This document shows positions 52,084 through 61,075 of a stretch of DNA of 64,000 nt, in pieces. Every line of letters begins with the position of its first letter. Within the stretch, counting starts at the first letter, position 1. A program made the position numbers and the translations under genes. Below the pieces are notes generated by a model. That model did not search any database and was not told the origin of the DNA. It saw nothing but the letters and a program-made list of their open reading frames with translations. Origin of the DNA: Cupriavidus sp. 2SB (GTDB taxonomy: Bacteria; Pseudomonadota; Gammaproteobacteria; Burkholderiales; Burkholderiaceae); NCBI RefSeq assembly GCF_005503625.1, contig NZ_SCMX01000018.1, forward strand, positions 1 to 64,000, read 5' to 3'.

Positions 52084-53274
52084 TCAGATCACGCCACTCG
52101 AACGCAGGCGCGCAATGTCGCTTCGCGCATAGCCGGCTTCCTCAAGGACTTCCTGGGTATGTTCCCCGCTGCGTGGCGGTCGGGTGTGAATAGTGGCCGG
52201 CGTGCGGGAAAGGAGCAGCGGCGCACCGACCAGCGGCGCGGCGCGTTGCAGACCGGGGTAATCAGTCCAATGCAGCGCGCGCGAGGCCTTCACAGTCTCG
52301 TCAGCCAATGTTTCATTGGGCGAGTACACGGGTCCCGCTGGAATCTTTGCCTGCTCCAACAAAGACAACACTTCATTGCGGCCGCGTGAGGCACACCACT
52401 GTGCCATGATCGCGCTCAGCTCCGCGCCGTTCTCCCCCCGCCGGATATCGTCAGAGAAGCGCTCCTCGTCCAAGAGATCAGGCCTACCTACCAGCCCCGC
52501 CCAGCGCTTGAACAACGCGGGACCAATCACCTGGACGATGACCCAGCCGTCCTGCGTGCGGAAGAGGTCGGAGGGCCCGGCGACCGGACTGCGGTTGCCA
52601 GTAGGCTGACGATCCAGACCAAGCGTGGCCGCCTCAATCAGCGCCCCGCTCGACAGATTCAGGGCGGTATGCAGGAGTGAACCCTCGACGAGTTGTCCAC
52701 GACCGCTGGCTCTACGTTCGTAAAGCGCCATGACGGTACCCAGCGCGCACGAAAGCGCCGTCGAAAAGTCCACGACCGGCACCATGGCCTTGGCCGGTTG
52801 ATCTGGCAGCCCTCCGAGATGGACGGCCCCGCTCATCGCCTGGGCGACCCCGTCAAAGCCCACGCGGTGGGCAACCTCTTCATGCGAGCCAAACGCGCTC
52901 GAAGCGGTCAGGATAATGTCCGGTTTGATCGCGCTGAGCGAAGGATAGTCCAGCCCGAGCGATGCCAGCGTACGCGGCGGCATATTGGCGACGACGACAT
53001 CGGCGGTCTTGACGAGGGCGCGTACAACCTCACGTCCCTCCGCGCGATCGATATCCAGGGTAATCGACCGTTTGTTCCGATTGACCTGCAGAAAGAAGGC
53101 CCCCTCCCCTTCTTCCGATACCGGCATGACAAAGCGGTCCTCACTACCGCCCACGCGGTCGATACGGATGACATCGGCGCCGAAATCGGCCAACAATGCC
53201 GCGCAATACGGACCGGCAATGTAGCGCCCGAAGTCGAGCACGCGAATTCCACTTAACACGCTCGAGTGTGCCAT
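52084..53274 (-). CDS. Family III CoA-transferase (CaiB/BaiF)
   Basis: A 396-residue formyl-CoA transferase-like enzyme. LDFGRYIAGPYCAALLADFGADVIRID opens it as in the family, and the catalytic Asp169 is in MVPVVDFSTALSCALG. It moves CoA between an acyl-CoA and a free acid. A GTG lies directly before the ATG; the ATG at 53274 has AGGTGA upstream and is chosen. Fourth gene of operon B, eight bases after the crotonase-like gene. The acceptor is unknown. Confidence 0.93.
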   Translation of the reverse strand: MAHSSVLSGIRVLDFGRYIAGPYCAALLADFGADVIRIDRVGGSEDRFVMPVSEEGEGAFFLQVNRNKRSITLDIDRAEGREVVRALVKTADVVVANMPPRTLASLGLDYPSLSAIKPDIILTASSAFGSHEEVAHRVGFDGVAQAMSGAVHLGGLPDQPAKAMVPVVDFSTALSCALGTVMALYERRASGRGQLVEGSLLHTALNLSSGALIEAATLGLDRQPTGNRSPVAGPSDLFRTQDGWVIVQVIGPALFKRWAGLVGRPDLLDEERFSDDIRRGENGAELSAIMAQWCASRGRNEVLSLLEQAKIPAGPVYSPNETLADETVKASRALHWTDYPGLQRAAPLVGAPLLLSRTPATIHTRPPRSGEHTQEVLEEAGYARSDIARLRSSGVI

Positions 53275-53282
53275 CACTCACC

Positions 53283-54125
53283 TCACGAGATTTTGCGACC
53301 GAAATCCGGCGTACGGCGTTCCCGGAATGACGCCAGCCCTTCCCGTACATCGGCACCGCCAAACCCCAGCATCTCAAGCGCGAGCGAGGTGTCGAAGATA
53401 GGGCCGGCCTGACGGAGCCAGTTGTTGAGCGCGTACTTCGTCCATTGCATGGCGGATGGCGCGCCTGCGGCAAGCCGCATCGCCAAGGACATCGCCTTGT
53501 CCTGCAGCGCATCGTCCTCCACGGCCAGCGCAACCAGTCCGTGACGCTCGGCTTCTTCCCCGGACATCGGCTCGCACAACATCAGGTGGTACTTCGCCTT
53601 TGCCATACCGCACAATAGCGGCCAAAGAATCGCCGCATGGTCGCCGGCCGCCACACCCAATCGGGTATGCCCGTCAACGATCCGCGCACTTCTGGCCGCC
53701 ACAGGAATATCCGCCAGGAGCGCGGCAACCAGTCCGGCGCCCACTGCCGCGCCCTGAATCGCAGACACAATGGGCTTCGAACAATTGATGATGTTGTAGA
53801 CGAGATCCCGTGCCTCTCGCCAGACCCGGACCCGCGCTTCGTGGGAATCGATCATCTCTTCGACTAGGCCGAAATCTCCGCCCGCCGAGAAGCTTTTTCC
53901 GGCTGCGCAAAGGAGGACGGCCCGCACCGAATCATCTCCATCGATATCGCGCCAAATACGCGCGATCTCGTCGTGCCCCTTAGCGTCTAGTGTGTTGAGT
54001 TGCTCGGGCCGATTGAGCATGATTCTCAGGACGCCATCCGCTGGGCGATCGATGTCCACTGTGGTGTACTGCTCGTAACGTTGGTCGGCTTCGATTTGGT
54101 TCATTTCGGTGTCTGGTGACTGCAT
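53283..54125 (-). CDS. Crotonase-fold protein lacking both hydratase glutamates
   Basis: A 280-residue enoyl-CoA hydratase/isomerase-family protein. The CoA and oxyanion regions are normal: [14 protein letters not shown] and [20 protein letters not shown]. Where hydratases carry two Glu, this protein has Val (GAGLVAAL) and His (VDGHTRLGV). It therefore may catalyse another crotonase reaction, such as a hydrolysis, decarboxylation or isomerisation. Start 54125 lies two bases after the SDR stop codon; no clear Shine-Dalgarno is seen, so coupling is likely. A start at 54104 is also possible. Confidence 0.88.
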   Translation of the reverse strand: MQSPDTEMNQIEADQRYEQYTTVDIDRPADGVLRIMLNRPEQLNTLDAKGHDEIARIWRDIDGDDSVRAVLLCAAGKSFSAGGDFGLVEEMIDSHEARVRVWREARDLVYNIINCSKPIVSAIQGAAVGAGLVAALLADIPVAARSARIVDGHTRLGVAAGDHAAILWPLLCGMAKAKYHLMLCEPMSGEEAERHGLVALAVEDDALQDKAMSLAMRLAAGAPSAMQWTKYALNNWLRQAGPIFDTSLALEMLGFGGADVREGLASFRERRTPDFGRKIS

Positions 54126-54127
54126 GG

Positions 54128-54913
54128 TCAAGCGATGGAGCGACGGGAACTGATTCCACCGTCGACGGTAACGATGGTGCCCGAGGTGTAGGCAGACCTA
54201 TCTGATGCCAAATACACGAACAGATCGGCCACCTCGGCCACGGTTGCTGCACGGCCAAGTGGATAGCCCGCCATCAGCTCTGCATAGCGCTCGGCATCAC
54301 CTAGCGTGCTCGCTGCGCGCTTCCTGAGAACATTGGTGATGCGTGTCGTCTCGACCGGCCCCGGATTGACACCCAGGACACGGACCCCATCGCAGGCCAG
54401 GCTGGGGCCGCCGAGCGCGCGGGTAAAGGCCATCAATGCCGCATTACCCACTGAACCGGCGATGTAGTTGAAATCGAAATTCTCGCCACCGTTGCCGATG
54501 TTGTTGAGAATGACACCGCTGCCACGCGCCTTCATCCTGGGATAAACCTGGCGGGTCAGATTGATGTACCCGAACACTTTCAGTTCCCAGCCTGCTCGCC
54601 AGGCCGCCTCGTCAACGTCCCAAAGGCTCCCGCCCGGTATGCTTCCGGCGTTGTTCACCAACACATCAACGTCGCCCGCGAACTCCGCGACACGTTCGAT
54701 CGCACCGACTTGCGTCAGATCAACCGGGAGCACTTCCACGGCGACTCCCTGCACAGCACGCAATTCCTCGGACAATGCGGCGAGCTTCTCCGTCGAACGC
54801 GCGACGAGCCTCAGATCGCAACCTTCGCTGCCAAACGCCCTCGCGAGTCCAGCTCCAATGCCTTGCGACGCGCCAGTGATCAGAACGGTGCGCCCCTTCA
54901 GACCAAGTTCCAT
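54128..54913 (-). CDS. SDR-fold protein with degenerate active site
   Basis: A 261-residue Rossmann-fold protein. [16 protein letters not shown] and [12 protein letters not shown] bind the nucleotide as in SDRs. The active-site Ser is replaced in ILNNIGNGG, and the Tyr in [15 protein letters not shown] is not followed by Lys at +4 (Ser instead). Reductase chemistry by the usual route is doubtful, although a close group of such proteins seems to exist in CoA-catabolic clusters. GTGGAG before the ATG fixes the start at 54913. Second gene of operon B. Confidence 0.88.
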   Translation of the reverse strand: MELGLKGRTVLITGASQGIGAGLARAFGSEGCDLRLVARSTEKLAALSEELRAVQGVAVEVLPVDLTQVGAIERVAEFAGDVDVLVNNAGSIPGGSLWDVDEAAWRAGWELKVFGYINLTRQVYPRMKARGSGVILNNIGNGGENFDFNYIAGSVGNAALMAFTRALGGPSLACDGVRVLGVNPGPVETTRITNVLRKRAASTLGDAERYAELMAGYPLGRAATVAEVADLFVYLASDRSAYTSGTIVTVDGGISSRRSIA

Positions 54914-54953
54914 GATCGTCTCCACAATGGCGGCGTTAGCGCCGCTCGTGTAT

Positions 54954-56897
54954 TCAACGCGCTGCCGCGACGGCTTCAATCTCGGTCAACGCACTCGGGT
55001 TGTCGAGAGCCGAAAGGTCACCCGTCGGCTGGCCTGTATATACGCTGCGGATCACGCGCCGCATGATCTTCGAACTACGGGTCTTGGGTAGCTGCCGGAC
55101 AACATGCACCTGTGCGGGCCGGAATGGACGACCAAGACGGGCGTCGACATGGACGCCGATCTCCTTCGTCAGCGCCACTTCGTCCACCGTTGTCCCAGGC
55201 AAGAGCACCACAAACGCGACCAGCTTCTGCCCCTTGGCCGGGTCGTCGACGCCGATGGCCGCTGCTTCGGAAATGGTAGGAAGCTCCAACAGGATCTCCT
55301 CAATTTCCGCTGGACCCAGACGCTTGCCTGCGAGCTTGATGGTGTCGTCGGATCGCCCTAGCAGGAAGAAGGTTCCGTCCTCGCGCCGCATGGCGAGATC
55401 CCCATGCACCCATATCCCAGGAATGGAACTCCAGTACGACTCGATATAGCGCGAATCATCCTCCCAGAATCCGTGCGTCATTCCGACAAACGGTGCGCGA
55501 ATGGCGAGTTCTCCGATGACACCCGTGACGCCGTTACCGACAAGATCGACGACATCGGCCCAAACACCAGGAGAAATGGTGTTGAATCCGGATGGCGCGA
55601 TGGGCTTCACGATCACGCTTGACAGCAACGCGCCGGATACTTCCGTGCCACCGGTGTAATTGATGACGGGTGCGCGAGCTTGTCCGAAGGTTTGTCCGAA
55701 CCAACCGAAATGCTCCGGATCGATGCCCTCACCCGCCGTGATCAGCAATCGTATGGATGAGGTGTCGCCTCGGGTGGCCGCTTCCGCATTGGAGGCCATG
55801 CCGCGGATCAGCGTGGGTGCCGAACCAAAATGCGTGACGCGATGCCGTTCGACGAGCCGCGACATTCTCGACCAGTCGGGGTAGTCCGGAGCGCCGTCAT
55901 AGCAAACCAGCGTCGCTCCGCGCAACAAGGCGCTGGCCATCACCAGGGAACCCGCAATCCATCCCATGTCCGCGGGCCAGCAGAAGACGTCGCCTTCGCT
56001 GACGTCGAAATGCACTGCTGCATCGTGCGCAATCTTGAGCGGGAAGCCGCCATGCGTGTGAACTGCGCCCTTTGGCTTGCCCGTCGTGCCCGAGGTGTAG
56101 ATCACCATGAAGGGATCATCCGGCGCCATCAACTCGGCATCGGTCCGCGGATCCGCATGGGATACCTCGGCCCAGTCGAGATTGACGCTGGCACAACTGG
56201 GCATGTCGCTTTGATGCTTCCAGATGACGGTTTTTACCGACGGCAGACGTTCTAGGGCTTGCTCGACTAGTTTGGCCGTCCCGATTCGCTTACCGCGACG
56301 CTGGAATCCCGTCGAAGCGATGAGGGCCGTTGCTCCACACGCCGACAGACGCGACACGATGGCATCAACACCAAAACCGCTAAACAGCGGCACCACGATT
56401 GCACCAATCCAGGCCAGCGCAAGCAGTGTGGTCGTGGCTTCGATGCCGTTTTCCATGAGCAAGCCCACACGGTCGCCACGCTTGACGCCGCAGCTATTCA
56501 AGCCGCCGGAAAAGCTCCGGACACGGTCAGCCAGTTCGGCGTATGTTGTGCGCTCCGTCGCTCCATCTTCACGCTCGGCAATCACGGCGACACGCGTCGC
56601 ACCTTGCGCAGAGTCAGCCCAGCGCGTAACCGAATTCACCCAGTTCAGTTCGCCGCCGACGAACCATTTCGGGAACGGCTTCCCGGCCTGCGTATCGATA
56701 AAGGCCTCGTAATCTTTACCCCACACGATGCCGCAATAGCGCAGGACGGTTCGCCAGTAGCGGTCCGGCTGCTCGATGGACAATTCGAGCAACGCGTCAT
56801 AACTGTCGACGCCCAACTGTCGCATGAGGGTCGTCACGTTGGCCGACTCAATAACTTGTGGAGTCGGAATCCAAGTGCCTCGTTGAGTATCACTCAT
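54954..56897 (-). CDS. Acetyl-CoA synthetase-like acyl-CoA ligase
   Basis: A 647-residue ANL ligase with the long N-terminal domain of acetyl-/acetoacetyl-CoA synthetases (RYCGIVWGKDYEAFID, KWFVGGELNWV). MVIYTSGTTGKPKGAVHTHGG is the P-loop. HGDLAMRREDGTFFLLGRSDDTIKLAGKRLGPAEIEE covers the hinge, and TRSSKIMRRVIR holds the A10 Lys. First gene of operon B; the ATG at 56897 is set by the homology start, and upstream in-frame sequence to 57041 lies in the control region. It probably makes the CoA thioester that feeds the operon. Substrate unknown. Confidence 0.92.
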   Translation of the reverse strand: MSDTQRGTWIPTPQVIESANVTTLMRQLGVDSYDALLELSIEQPDRYWRTVLRYCGIVWGKDYEAFIDTQAGKPFPKWFVGGELNWVNSVTRWADSAQGATRVAVIAEREDGATERTTYAELADRVRSFSGGLNSCGVKRGDRVGLLMENGIEATTTLLALAWIGAIVVPLFSGFGVDAIVSRLSACGATALIASTGFQRRGKRIGTAKLVEQALERLPSVKTVIWKHQSDMPSCASVNLDWAEVSHADPRTDAELMAPDDPFMVIYTSGTTGKPKGAVHTHGGFPLKIAHDAAVHFDVSEGDVFCWPADMGWIAGSLVMASALLRGATLVCYDGAPDYPDWSRMSRLVERHRVTHFGSAPTLIRGMASNAEAATRGDTSSIRLLITAGEGIDPEHFGWFGQTFGQARAPVINYTGGTEVSGALLSSVIVKPIAPSGFNTISPGVWADVVDLVGNGVTGVIGELAIRAPFVGMTHGFWEDDSRYIESYWSSIPGIWVHGDLAMRREDGTFFLLGRSDDTIKLAGKRLGPAEIEEILLELPTISEAAAIGVDDPAKGQKLVAFVVLLPGTTVDEVALTKEIGVHVDARLGRPFRPAQVHVVRQLPKTRSSKIMRRVIRSVYTGQPTGDLSALDNPSALTEIEAVAAAR

Positions 56898-57068
56898 GGT
56901 GATTCCAGATAGATCTTGCCTCAAGAACCAGCAGACTCGTGGCGTCGAAAACACCCCGTTTGGCCCGCTGTGCATGAGCTTTGCCGCTGCGCAAACGCGC
57001 GGTGCGAAAGCTTCTGCAACTGATCGTGATCGCCAGCCCATTCTTCGTCAACGCACGCGCAGTGATTG

Positions 57069-57083
57069 TTCCGTACTCTGGAA
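57069..57083 (+). promoter_or_regulatory. IclR-type operator motif, copy 1
   Basis: TTCCGTACTCTGGAA, an imperfect palindrome with TTCC/GGAA ends, as in many IclR-family sites. The exact complement occurs at 57133 and a 13/15 match at 60711. Confidence 0.65.
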
Positions 57084-57132
57084 TTTCACCTCAGCTCGAA
57101 CGCTACGGGTTGCGCACCACGTCAACCAGCGT

Positions 57133-57147
57133 TTCCAGAGTACGGAA
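57133..57147 (-). promoter_or_regulatory. IclR-type operator motif, copy 2 (inverted)
   Basis: TTCCAGAGTACGGAA is the exact reverse complement of the element at 57069. It lies 131 bases before the MHS transporter start. Confidence 0.65.
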
Positions 57148-57278
57148 TCTTCAGCCCATCCGCATTGACGATCGCCCTGCGCGCGTCGCATCGTGAGTAA
57201 GCGGGCGAAGCAACGTTATGTCAGCCGCAAGTACACCGCCACAGAAGCGGACCACCTTCCCTGATCTGGAGACAAATC

Positions 57279-58946
57279 ATGAACAATCCCGTTGGGATAG
57301 AGACGCCACTGGACGGCGCGAACGACGCTGCGGTGCCAATGGCACGCGCCATTTGGGCGGCGTCAATCGGCACGGCATTCGAGTGGTACGAATTCGCGTT
57401 ATACGGATCGCTTGCCACGGTGCTTGCCGCGCGCTTTTTTTCGGGTGTGGACAGCACGACAGCCTTCGTGTTTGCGCTCCTGACATTTGCGATCGGGTTC
57501 ATGACCCGCCCGCTCGGTGCCCTGATCTTCGGGCGCATTGGAGACATGATCGGCCGCAAGCGCACGTTTTTGGTCACGATCTGCCTGATGGGCATCTCGA
57601 CGATCGCCGTCGGATGTCTCCCGACTTACCAGTCGATCGGTATCGCCGCACCGATCATCCTGATCATCCTCCGTATCGCTCAGGGCCTGGCAGCCGGTGG
57701 TGAATACACAGGAGCACTTACCTACGTAGCGGAGTACTCTCCACCCGGCCGGCGCGGCCTCAACATGTCGTGGACGACCGCGGCCACCACAGCGGGTCTC
57801 CTGTTGTCGTTCTTGGTGATCTATCTGTCCCGGGAGATTTCCGGCGACGGCTTTGATAGCTGGGGCTGGCGACTGCCGTTTCTAGTCTCCGCGCTGCTGC
57901 TCGCGATCTCGCTTGGCCTGCGACTCAAGATGGACGAGTCACCCGCATTCCAGAAGCTGCGGCGTAAGAAGGCGCTTTCGAAGGCACCCGTTCGCGATGC
58001 ATTCATGGACAGCAAAAACGTTGGTCGCATCTTTACGGCATTCGCCCTGTGCGCGGGTATGACGGCGATGTACTACATGGCCGCCCTCTACCCTACCTAC
58101 TTCATGACGCAGACGCTTAAGGTGGACCCGAAGACCGTCAATACGATCGTGCTGGCCGCCACTGCGGCATCACTGCCGTTTTTCCCGATCGCCGGGTGGT
58201 TGTGCGATCGCATTGGCCGCAAGCCGGCATTGCTGATCGGATACGCAGCTACCGCCGCCCTGGTTTTCCCGGTGTTCCACGGCATTGAACAGTACGCCAA
58301 TCCTGAACTGGCGGCAGCACGGGAGAAATCGCCGGTCGTGCTACAGACCGATATCTCGCAATGTTCGCTGATGTTCAACCCCGTCGGGAACCGTCGCTTC
58401 ACGTCCCCATGTGATACGGCAAAGCAGGCGCTTGCAGCATTGGGCATCAGCTACCAAGTGATGGACCGGGGCGGTAGCCCAATGATTCGGGTAGGCAACG
58501 CAACGCTTGCAGCTTACGACGGGGCAGCATTGAGCGATGCCGGACTGAAGCAGCAAGCCACACGCTTCTCGGGCGAACTCAGAGAAATGCTCACGGCCCA
58601 AGGCTATCCGGCGCCGGGGACTTCGCGTCAATTAAACACGACCGTCATATTTCTTCTGCTTGTCGTGTTCCTCGCCTTCTCCGTGCTTACCGTCATGACT
58701 ATCGGACCGGCGCTGGTCGAGATGTTCCCGACACGCATCCGCTATACCTCCATGTCCGTTCCATACAACCTGGCGACGGGCTGGGTAGGCGGTCTGCTCC
58801 CTACCGTGGTATTTGCCATCTCGTCGCAAACCGGCAATATCTTCTCCGGGCTGTGGTATCCAGTGGGTTGGTGTGGCTTGTCGCTCGTGGTATTGCTGAT
58901 CTGGTTCCGTGAGACGCGCGACGTCGACATTATGGCGGACGGCTAA
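57279..58946 (+). CDS. MHS-family (metabolite:proton symporter) MFS transporter
   Basis: A 555-residue inner-membrane transporter. IGTAFEWYEFALYGSLATVLAARFF is the typical MHS first helix; FGRIGDMIGRKRTFLV and RIAQGLAAGGEYTGALTYVAEY are further hallmarks. MHS proteins import small carboxylic acids with protons. About 115 residues between helices (about 335-453, with two Cys) form an extra soluble loop that makes it longer than the usual 430. TGGAG before the ATG fixes the start. It shares a control region with operon B, so it likely imports that operon's substrate. Confidence 0.92.
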   Translation: MNNPVGIETPLDGANDAAVPMARAIWAASIGTAFEWYEFALYGSLATVLAARFFSGVDSTTAFVFALLTFAIGFMTRPLGALIFGRIGDMIGRKRTFLVTICLMGISTIAVGCLPTYQSIGIAAPIILIILRIAQGLAAGGEYTGALTYVAEYSPPGRRGLNMSWTTAATTAGLLLSFLVIYLSREISGDGFDSWGWRLPFLVSALLLAISLGLRLKMDESPAFQKLRRKKALSKAPVRDAFMDSKNVGRIFTAFALCAGMTAMYYMAALYPTYFMTQTLKVDPKTVNTIVLAATAASLPFFPIAGWLCDRIGRKPALLIGYAATAALVFPVFHGIEQYANPELAAAREKSPVVLQTDISQCSLMFNPVGNRRFTSPCDTAKQALAALGISYQVMDRGGSPMIRVGNATLAAYDGAALSDAGLKQQATRFSGELREMLTAQGYPAPGTSRQLNTTVIFLLLVVFLAFSVLTVMTIGPALVEMFPTRIRYTSMSVPYNLATGWVGGLLPTVVFAISSQTGNIFSGLWYPVGWCGLSLVVLLIWFRETRDVDIMADG

Positions 58947-59755
58947 CCGCCGTCTGCACGGGGTGCGGGGACAACTCCCGCATCCTGGTCCGCCAGCGCG
59001 GTTTGAACCAGATCCCTCAGTGCCAGTAGCTCGGGCACAATCCGCGCTTTCGCCGCATCAAGCCGCGGCGCGAGTCCCACAGCACCGCAGCTTAATGCCA
59101 TGGGGACGGCGCCGCGACCGATTGACAGGGGCGTTGCGATGCCCACAGCATCCCGCTGGAACTCACCGACACATGTGCAGGTCAGGGAGGTGTCGAGATC
59201 CTCAAACGCATGGCGCGTGCCATATTCGATTGCGTCGGCTTGCCGGGGATTCATAATCTTGAGGCGCTCCAGCTTGCTCTGCCTGTCTACCGGCGCCAAG
59301 GAGTACAGGTAGGCCCGCCCTACCGCCGTGAGGCCCATAGGCAAGAACGATCCAATGCCAAGGCGAAGCGTGGCAATACGCCTGGCGGGCGCGTAAGCCA
59401 AGTACACCATGTGCAAGTCGTCCGCCATCGCCAACGCAACGGAAACGTTGAGCCGGTCTGCGATACGCTGCATGAGGGGCATGGCGATTCCCAAGATCGG
59501 GCTGCTTTGTACGAAAGCATGGCCGACGCCCAGGCCGCGCGATCCGAGCTCGAACCCGCCACCGCCTGCGGCCCGCCGCAGAAACCCCAACTGGACCAGA
59601 GTGGTCGTCAGACGCGAGACTGTCGCTTTTGAGAGCCCCGTTCGTTTCACGATCTCCGTATTGGACAGCGCCCTTCGATCTGCCCGGAATGCCCCCAGGA
59701 CGTCGAGGCCTCGCTGCAACGTTTGCGTGACCGCAAGATCGCTAGAGTCTTTCAT
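58943..59755 (-). CDS. IclR-family transcriptional regulator
   Basis: A 270-residue regulator. The winged helix at the N-terminus reads LSNTEIVKRTGLSKATVSRLTTTLVQLGFLRR. The IclR effector domain follows (MPLMQRIADRLNVSVALAMAD). The start overlaps the stop codon of the upstream IclR gene by 4 bases. The end overlaps the MHS stop codon by 3 bases in a convergent manner. It and its partner likely control operon B and the transporter. Confidence 0.93.
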   Translation of the reverse strand: MKDSSDLAVTQTLQRGLDVLGAFRADRRALSNTEIVKRTGLSKATVSRLTTTLVQLGFLRRAAGGGGFELGSRGLGVGHAFVQSSPILGIAMPLMQRIADRLNVSVALAMADDLHMVYLAYAPARRIATLRLGIGSFLPMGLTAVGRAYLYSLAPVDRQSKLERLKIMNPRQADAIEYGTRHAFEDLDTSLTCTCVGEFQRDAVGIATPLSIGRGAVPMALSCGAVGLAPRLDAAKARIVPELLALRDLVQTALADQDAGVVPAPRADGG

Positions 59756-60615
59756 CCGACTATCCCCGAAGGCATGCTAGTGGCATGTACATTCTGCAAA
59801 TGCATCGCGATACTGACCATTCGCGGGCCAATCTCACGATCGATGCGGGCTTTTGACATGCGACGCGCACGGCAGATGCACGCTAGCGCCAGTGGCGCGC
59901 TGCCCTCCAGTAGTACGGGTGCCGCCACGATGTGGAGTTCCGACTCCCATTCGCATGGCGCGCTGCAAAAGCCGTTATCGGCAATTTGCGCAATCGCCTC
60001 ACCCATGCGCCTGCGCAAGCGCGACCATTCGCGGGGATGTTTGCGCTGGATGTTCTCGAGGAGATAAAAGCGCTCGAGTTCGGGCAATGCACCCAGCATG
60101 GCCCATCCAGACACGGACGACGAGAACGGAAAGCGCTCGCCGGCACGAAAGTCGATTGCCATGTCGAAGCGACGCCCACGACATGCTTCGAGTACAAACA
60201 GATCCAGCCGATCTCGGATGCCCAATGTCAGATAGGCATCGGCGTCGTCGGCCAATGTCTGCATCAGCGCCCGCGCGGCAAGGCGCACTTCGGACTGTGC
60301 GATCGCCGCGTAGCCCAAGGACAGGACCCTCGGCGCCAACGCGTATTTTCTCGAGCACGGGTCGTGCTGCAGGTAGCCCAGACTCGTCAGCGATTGGAGA
60401 ATGCGCGAAACGCTGGCGCGCGGGATGCCTGTCGACAGGGCGATATCGCCATTGCCGAGCCATTGATGCTCCGCTGTAAACGACTCCAGCACATATAGGC
60501 CTCGCGCGACGGGAGCGATGAGCCTACCGCCGTTGTTGCCCGTCTTTTTTACCGGGTGGCTTGGCTCCGCAGCCTTTAGCTGAGTCACTCCACCCGCGGC
60601 GATCACTGTGTTCAT
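59752..60615 (-). CDS. IclR-family transcriptional regulator (second copy)
   Basis: A 287-residue regulator. The HTH reads LGNGDIALSTGIPRASVSRILQSLTSLGYLQHD; the effector domain carries SVSGWAMLGALPELERFYLLENI. It differs strongly from the downstream IclR, so the pair is not a recent duplication. AGGAGGAGAC before the ATG at 60615 is a strong start. An operator-like motif lies upstream at 60711. Two IclR genes with ATGA overlap suggests they work together, perhaps as a heteromer. Confidence 0.92.
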   Translation of the reverse strand: MNTVIAAGGVTQLKAAEPSHPVKKTGNNGGRLIAPVARGLYVLESFTAEHQWLGNGDIALSTGIPRASVSRILQSLTSLGYLQHDPCSRKYALAPRVLSLGYAAIAQSEVRLAARALMQTLADDADAYLTLGIRDRLDLFVLEACRGRRFDMAIDFRAGERFPFSSSVSGWAMLGALPELERFYLLENIQRKHPREWSRLRRRMGEAIAQIADNGFCSAPCEWESELHIVAAPVLLEGSAPLALACICRARRMSKARIDREIGPRMVSIAMHLQNVHATSMPSGIVG

Positions 60616-61075
60616 GTCTCCTCCTGACCGCATGGGGTGGTCATGCTCGCCACCCTCTACTGGAACCTTACCGTGTGCGTCGTCTCAACCGGTGAGCACT
60701 GTTCCATCTGTTCCGTACTTTGGCACAGAATGCGGCCGACGGCGTGGATACACAGTTTAAGTTCATCACGCGACACATTCTCGCGGAATGCCAATTCAGT
60801 GCCTATCGCTGACAGATCAAACCGTAGAATGCAGAAACGGAATTTCGGTTCAAAGTTGCAGAACGTTGAAGCCTGCTCGTGCTGAAATCATTCCCGCTGA
60901 TGGGATGAGACGCCTTTAAGCTTTCGGCCGCGCACCTCGGCTCCAGCACCATATCTTCGGGAAGCGCGCAATGCCCGTGCAGCGCACAGTCTTTTCCGTC
61001 GCGGCACTTTATTTGTGCGGCCGGCGGAGGTAGAACCAGTGCCTCGTACTCGCAAAAGTCAACCGCGTTCTTGCT
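60616..61075. promoter_or_regulatory. Control region of the IclR pair
   Basis: This 460-base region has no convincing gene. It contains the third TTCCGTACTYTGG motif (60711). The remainder up to the acyltransferase gene shows no recognised element, and no strong ribosome-binding site precedes that gene. Confidence 0.5.
60711..60725 (+). promoter_or_regulatory. IclR-type operator motif, copy 3
   Basis: TTCCGTACTTTGGCA matches the motif at 57069 in 13 of 15 positions. It lies 96 bases upstream of the first IclR gene, which suits autoregulation. Confidence 0.5.

Larger units (their letters stand above)
56898..57278. promoter_or_regulatory. Divergent control region of operon B and the MHS transporter
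   Basis: A 381-base region without a gene. It holds two exact 15-bp copies of one motif in opposite orientation (57069 and 57133), centres 64 bases apart, close to six helical turns. This is a good arrangement for a looped or paired IclR-type regulator. Start signals for both directions should lie here. Confidence 0.65.
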
